8,796 nucleotides of DNA, from the NCBI GenBank assembly GCA_022801475.1, contig JAAWSH010000252.1:1-8796 (forward strand), written 5' to 3'. Below the pieces are notes generated by a model. It was not told where the DNA came from, searched no databases, and saw only the letters and a list, made by a program, of their open reading frames with translations. This document shows positions 5,896-8,796 of this stretch, piece by piece. The DNA comes from Acutalibacter sp. Lineage in GTDB: Bacteria; Bacillota; Clostridia; Oscillospirales; Acutalibacteraceae. How positions within the stretch are numbered: the stretch's first letter is position 1; each line of letters opens with the position of its first letter. Both the position numbers and the translations under genes were made by a program.

Positions 5896-6701
5896 AACCC
5901 CACCCCCGCTACAAGAATTCCCGCCGCTCCAATAAACAAACTGCTGGATGCGCTGTCATACATCAGGCCCATCAAATCAACCGACCCGGCATTGGTATAA
6001 TAATTAAAAAAGGATAGAAGAAAGCCAGCCTCCTGAAAGTCAGGAAGAGTAGTAGGTCCCATATAACCCAATATGGACATGACGTTGATACTCAGGCAGA
6101 CCAGCGTCATACATAGAATCGCCACGGCCCGCCAACCCCTGTGAAAAAGCTTAGCCAGCAATACAAAACCGAAACTCAATAGAGAAAGAACCGGTACACT
6201 GGTCCGAAGGACATCCTGAACAATCCATACCGCATCGGGATGGATAGCACTGGTCACAATACTGGGCAAAAAGAACATGGACCCGCAGAACAGGGCCACC
6301 AAAACAGCCATTACAACCGCAACTGCCAGCAGAAGCTTGTTCTTCTGGTAAAAGGGCCGCAGTGGGCGCTCCACACCAAACCAAAACAGCAGGGTCCCGG
6401 CCGCCACCGCTGCCATAACCAGAGCTTCTATAGAATAATAACAGCTGTTCATAACCCAGTGGGCTGGGAAAAAAATCAAAAGTAAAATTCCGGCCAGCAA
6501 GAGGTGCCAGATTACTACCTGCCGCCGGTCCGCAGCGGCCAAAACAGCCTTTTGGGGTGGACCAAAACGTTGGCGGGCCTGCTCCTCCCCGGCCTCGTTC
6601 AAGATTTCCCGATAGTCCTCCATCATTTCCCTGGCCTCTTCCTGGGGCAAAAACCACCGCGCCGCCAAAGAGAGCATCTGAAAGTAACCAAACATTTTCA
6701 T
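5889..6701 (-). CDS. Six-pass membrane protein with DUF1700/HAAS-like N-terminus
   Basis: The first 55 residues are cytoplasmic and charged (FLPQEEAREMMEDYREILNE, then FGPP), resembling the DUF1700/HAAS domain often encoded beside PadR regulators. About six hydrophobic segments follow, near residues 62-80, 91-109, 122-146, 168-186, 191-213 and 246-269. No catalytic motif is recognised, so the function is unknown; sensing or controlling PadR at the membrane is only inferred. The start at 6701 is chosen because GGAGG lies 8 bases upstream (6710-6714), giving 270 residues. A longer frame opening at TTG 6827 is rejected because that codon lies in the -35 box of the promoter. The stop overlaps padR by 7 bases. 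Similarity to the named family is judged by eye. Confidence 0.8.
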   Translation of the reverse strand: MKMFGYFQMLSLAARWFLPQEEAREMMEDYREILNEAGEEQARQRFGPPQKAVLAAADRRQVVIWHLLLAGILLLIFFPAHWVMNSCYYSIEALVMAAVAAGTLLFWFGVERPLRPFYQKNKLLLAVAVVMAVLVALFCGSMFFLPSIVTSAIHPDAVWIVQDVLRTSVPVLSLLSFGFVLLAKLFHRGWRAVAILCMTLVCLSINVMSILGYMGPTTLPDFQEAGFLLSFFNYYTNAGSVDLMGLMYDSASSSLFIGAAGILVAGVGLC

Positions 6702-6709
6702 AAAACAAG

Positions 6710-6714
6710 CCTCC
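6710..6714 (-). promoter_or_regulatory. Ribosome binding site fixing the membrane protein start
   Basis: GGAGG on the minus strand sits 8 bases before ATG 6701. In-frame ATGs further upstream (6716, 6752) lack a comparable site, so this one decides the start. Confidence 0.75.
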
Positions 6715-6770
6715 ATTTCTCTTATTTTTTCCACTCCGCCAAAAAAGATCATAGTCTTTGCTCTACCAAC

Positions 6771-6795
6771 TACTGATAAAAGCATTACTGATAAA
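6771..6795. repeat. Direct repeat of TACTGATAAA, possible operator
   Basis: TACTGATAAA occurs at 6771-6780 and again at 6786-6795, 15 bases apart. The second copy overlaps the expected start of transcription of the membrane protein/padR operon and the first lies in its leader. That is where a repressor such as the encoded PadR could bind; the assignment is inferred. Confidence 0.5.
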
Positions 6796-6798
6796 AAT

Positions 6799-6827
6799 AT
6801 AATAGCATTCCATTTTGGAAAAGTCAA
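6799..6827 (-). promoter_or_regulatory. Promoter of the membrane protein/padR operon
   Basis: On the minus strand, -35 TTGACT (6827-6822), a 17-base spacer and -10 TATTAT (6804-6799) each match the consensus at five of six bases. The spacer contains the small inverted repeat TTCCA-AAA-TGGAA. Transcription should begin near 6792, about 90 bases before the ATG at 6701. Confidence 0.85.
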
Positions 6828-6833
6828 GAGGAG

Positions 6834-6842
6834 TGTGGAAAA
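6834..6842 (-). promoter_or_regulatory. DnaA-box-like site between divergent promoters
   Basis: The plus strand reads TGTGGAAAA, the complement of TTTTCCACA, one base from the TTATCCACA consensus. It lies between the -35 boxes of the leftward operon and dnaA, 4 bases from the dnaA -35. DnaA binding here would fit autoregulation of dnaA and could also touch the leftward promoter. Confidence 0.55.
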
Positions 6843-6846
6843 ATAT

Positions 6847-6875
6847 TTGAAAATGAGCCGGAGATATGATATACT
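6847..6875 (+). promoter_or_regulatory. dnaA promoter with extended -10
   Basis: TTGAAA (6847-6852), a 17-base spacer and TATACT (6870-6875) each differ from consensus at one base. TG precedes the -10 as an extended element (TGATATACT). Transcription should start near 6882, leaving a leader of about 116 bases before dnaA. Confidence 0.85.
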
Positions 6876-6927
6876 GTTTTCTGTAAACCATTTTTACGGG
6901 GGATTGCGCGGAGGCAGCTTGAGGGCC

Positions 6928-6950
6928 GCCGCGCAGAGGAGACGCGCGGC
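6928..6950 (+). other. GC-rich hairpin in the dnaA leader
   Basis: GCCGCGC (6928-6934) pairs perfectly with GCGCGGC (6944-6950) around the loop AGAGGAGAC. The loop carries a GAGGAG purine stretch like a ribosome binding site, but no start codon follows at a useful distance. The surrounding leader is much more GC-rich than the promoter DNA and repeats GGGCCGCC (6923-6930 and 6962-6969). No U-run follows, so this is not a terminator. Confidence 0.5.
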
Positions 6951-6984
6951 AAAAATAGGCCGGGCCGCCCAAAACGAATATTAC

Positions 6985-6990
6985 GGAGGG
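6985..6990 (+). promoter_or_regulatory. Ribosome binding site fixing the dnaA TTG start
   Basis: GGAGGG lies 7 bases before TTG at 6998. No ATG or GTG in the right frame nearby has an equal site, so TTG is the start. Confidence 0.85.
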
Positions 6991-6997
6991 TATATTC

Positions 6998-8305
6998 TTG
7001 GATTCTTTCAATCAAGCTTGGGAAATTATTTGCGAGTACTGCAAGAGCCAAATCACAGACGTGGCGTATAAGACCTGGTTTAGCCGGCTAAAGCCTGTTT
7101 CCATGGACTTCGAAAACGGGGTGGCTATTATTGAGGCGCCTAACGACTTTCACAGACAGACCTTATTGCGCTGTTACAGCGACCTTATGGAACAGGCGCT
7201 GAAAAACGTGTTTGGGAACAACATTGGTTTTTCCTTGGTAATACAAGAGGACAAGCCACAGCCCGCTGAAAAGAACATTCCCCAGGACGACGGCTATGAG
7301 CTGACCTTTGAAACCTTTGTAGTAGGCCCTTCCAACCGCTTTGCTCATGCCGCTTGCCAGGCCGTGGCCAGCAAACCCGCCATTCTGTATAATCCTCTAT
7401 TTATATACGGAAACTCTGGTCTGGGCAAAACCCACCTGCTCTCCGCCATTTCAAAAGAATTCACCAATAATTTTCCAGGCCAAAGCGTGGTCTATGTAAA
7501 AAGCGAGGACTTTACCAACGAAGTTATCGAGGCAATTGCCCGGGGCACCACCTCTTCTCTGCGAAATAAATACCGCAACGCCGACCTTTTCCTGGTAGAT
7601 GACATCCAGTTCATTGGCGGAAAGGTTTCTACCCAAGAGGAATTCTTCCACACCTTTAATACGCTTTATGAGGCCAAAAAACAGATCGTCCTCACTTCGG
7701 ACCGGCCTCCCAAAGACATCGCCACCTTGGAGGACCGGCTAAAAACCCGGTTTGAATGGGGCCTGACAGCAGACGTACAAGAGCCGGAGTTTGAGACCCG
7801 GGTAGCCATTATCCGCCGGAAAGCGGAGAGCTTTGACTTCGACATGCCGGAAAACGTATGTGAATACATTGCCAATAAGCTAAAAAACAACATCCGCCAG
7901 CTAGAGGGCGCGGTGAAAAAGCTTCGGGCCTTCCATCTGTTGGAAAACCGGCCGGTAAATATTGCCACAGCGCAAACAGCTATCAGTGATATTATTAACA
8001 ACTCCCAGCCCACTCCCGTGACAGTAGATAAGATTATTGAAGAGGTAGCAAGAACCTACCAGGTCACCCCAGAGGACATTCGGTCTCAAAAGAGAAATGC
8101 CTCTGTCTCTAAAGCCCGGCAGGTCTCCATGTACGTGGTACGTGAGATCACCCAAATGTCTATGGTAGAGATTGGCCAGACCTTTGGGGGCCGGGACCAC
8201 TCCACAGTGGTATATGCTATGCACCAGATGGAGCAGCGAATGGAAAAGGAATCCCACACTAAAGACACAGTGAACGATATTATCAAAAATATAAGGGACC
8301 GGTAA
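6998..8305 (+). CDS. dnaA: Chromosomal replication initiator protein DnaA
   Basis: A complete 435-residue DnaA. Domain I (about 1-80) has the WEIICEYCKSQITDVAYKTW pattern used for self-association. Domain II is short (about 82-100). Domain III is the AAA+ ATPase: Walker A GNSGLGKTH (138-146), Walker B LFLVDDIQF (197-205), sensor 1 LTSD (232-235), the arginine-finger region RFEWGL (R251) and sensor 2 NNIRQLEG (R300). Domain IV ends in the DNA-binding signature GRDHSTVVYA (398-407) that reads DnaA boxes. ATP-bound DnaA assembles at the origin and melts it. The start is TTG, as the GGAGGG site shows; a weak start may help keep levels low. Transcription diverges from the padR operon, and a DnaA-box-like site sits just upstream of the -35. 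The length is slightly short because of domain II. Confidence 0.98.
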   Translation: MDSFNQAWEIICEYCKSQITDVAYKTWFSRLKPVSMDFENGVAIIEAPNDFHRQTLLRCYSDLMEQALKNVFGNNIGFSLVIQEDKPQPAEKNIPQDDGYELTFETFVVGPSNRFAHAACQAVASKPAILYNPLFIYGNSGLGKTHLLSAISKEFTNNFPGQSVVYVKSEDFTNEVIEAIARGTTSSLRNKYRNADLFLVDDIQFIGGKVSTQEEFFHTFNTLYEAKKQIVLTSDRPPKDIATLEDRLKTRFEWGLTADVQEPEFETRVAIIRRKAESFDFDMPENVCEYIANKLKNNIRQLEGAVKKLRAFHLLENRPVNIATAQTAISDIINNSQPTPVTVDKIIEEVARTYQVTPEDIRSQKRNASVSKARQVSMYVVREITQMSMVEIGQTFGGRDHSTVVYAMHQMEQRMEKESHTKDTVNDIIKNIRDR

Positions 8306-8701
8306 AAGCTGTTAAAAGATTCATGGAAAAAGCGAAGTTTTCTCAACTTTTCTCTAACATTCCACCAACAGAGATTCCACTGACGGTTAAATGAATAAAA
8401 TGCTCTTCACCATTCCACCACCTTGTCCACAGTCTGTAGTGAAGTTTTCGAAAGCAATTTTCCCTGAATCTTCCTGGAGTTCCAAAATAATTAACAGATT
8501 TAACAGCCCCTATTACTGCTTCTAAATCATTTAATGAAGAAAAGAAAAAGAATCAGGAAGTGGTTGGCAACAGATGAGTTGGACAAAAGCAATATCTTTT
8601 CTTACAGTACGCAACATCCAAATCCAACAAAGATGGATAAAACCTTTTCTGTTTGTCCCAGCAGATTTCTATATGGAATTTATTATTAAAGAGGTAACGC
8701 T
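8306..8701. other. oriC: dnaA-dnaN intergenic region, probable oriC
   Basis: There is no gene in these 396 bases. Position between dnaA and dnaN, with transcription diverging around this part of the window, is the classical Bacillota origin location. The best DnaA box is TTGTCCACA (8423-8431, one mismatch). GATGGATAA (8632-8640) matches less well. The motif ATTCCAC recurs at 8359-8365, 8374-8380 and 8412-8418, giving with the box four TCCAC cores in about 70 bases. Downstream, 8440-8560 is AT-rich, a candidate unwinding element. GAAGTTTTC occurs twice (8334-8342 and 8441-8449). I see no clear terminator after dnaA and no convincing dnaN promoter. Confidence 0.7.
8423..8431 (+). promoter_or_regulatory. 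DnaA box
   Basis: TTGTCCACA differs from TTATCCACA at one base and lies in the dnaA-dnaN gap. TAG and GAAG trinucleotides follow within 15 bases, faintly like the DnaA-trio arrangement beside some origins, but the match is too short to claim. Confidence 0.6.
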
Positions 8702-8796
8702 ATGAAATTTTCCGTAAACAAAAAAGACATTACCGAAGCCGTCTCCAATATCCAACGGGCCGTCTCTACCAAAACCTCCATCCCCGCCCTGGAGGG
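8702..8796 (+). CDS. dnaN: DNA polymerase III beta subunit (sliding clamp), N-terminal part
   Basis: 31 codons are visible before the right edge: MKFSVNKKDITEAVSNIQRA followed by VSTKTSIPALE. This matches the start of bacterial beta clamps, where the STK-x-x-IPALE motif is strongly conserved. The clamp encircles DNA and tethers the replicative polymerase and repair factors. The ATG at 8702 has AGAGGT 6 bases upstream. Position directly after dnaA and the noncoding origin region supports the call. Everything after residue 31 is outside the window. Confidence 0.95.
   Translation, partial: MKFSVNKKDITEAVSNIQRAVSTKTSIPALE

Noticed and set aside
6151..6708. 185-codon minus-strand frame inside the membrane protein gene
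   Set aside because: It is a shifted frame of the same strand; the 270-residue frame has clean membrane segments, a good ribosome binding site and a coupled stop.
6702..6827. Longer N-terminus of the membrane protein starting at TTG 6827
   Set aside because: That codon lies within the -35 TTGACT of the promoter, so it would not be transcribed; GGAGG before 6701 supports the shorter protein.
7163..8346. Several antisense frames across dnaA
   Set aside because: All are shadows of the DnaA reading frame, which carries every expected motif without interruption.
8646..8701. Promoter for dnaN
   Set aside because: TTGTCC and TATTAT occur, but their spacing does not fit a sigma-A promoter; dnaN may be transcribed from dnaA or from a promoter I cannot identify.

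Overview
The window looks like a chromosomal replication-origin region of a Gram-positive Clostridia-type bacterium (Bacillota, perhaps Oscillospiraceae/Ruminococcaceae-like). The evidence is the gene order mnmE, jag, yidC, yidD, rnpA, rpmH leftward and dnaA, dnaN rightward, clear AGGAGG-type ribosome binding sites, sigma-A-type promoters and protein features such as a lysine-rich YidC tail. The taxon is inferred from content; no database was searched.

Layout. Positions 1-407 (minus) hold the start of a 5'-3' exonuclease that runs off the left edge, 5 bases after mnmE (413-1780, minus, GTG start). An AT-rich gap and a rho-independent terminator (1924-1960) separate mnmE from jag (1968-2927). 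Upstream lie yidC (3012-4082), a 246-base gap with a doubtful 46-codon ORF, yidD (4329-4553), rnpA (4550-4909) and, after an unusually long 422-base spacer, rpmH (5332-5466) with a consensus promoter. That spacer holds a 190-bp near-symmetrical imperfect palindrome (4957-5146), a 10-bp perfect hairpin (5155-5179) and a second imperfect palindrome (5179-5315). Next is a two-gene minus-strand operon: a six-pass membrane protein with a DUF1700/HAAS-like N-terminus (5889-6701), overlapping a PadR-family repressor (5593-5895) and ending in its own terminator. Positions 6702-6997 hold divergent promoters, a DnaA-box-like site and the dnaA leader. dnaA (6998-8305, TTG start) is followed by a 396-base noncoding stretch, the probable oriC, and the first 31 codons of dnaN (8702 to the edge).

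How it fits together. Every gene left of about 6830 is on the minus strand and the two on the right are on the plus strand, so all are transcribed away from the inferred origin. The leftward core makes ribosomal protein L34, the RNase P protein, YidD and YidC for membrane insertion, the RNA-binding Jag/KhpB, and the tRNA U34 modification GTPase MnmE. The rightward core makes the initiator DnaA and the sliding clamp.

Most of the window is conserved housekeeping. The accessory parts are the PadR/membrane-protein pair placed between rpmH and dnaA, and the palindromic DNA between rpmH and rnpA. I see no CRISPR array, rRNA, tRNA or transposase gene.
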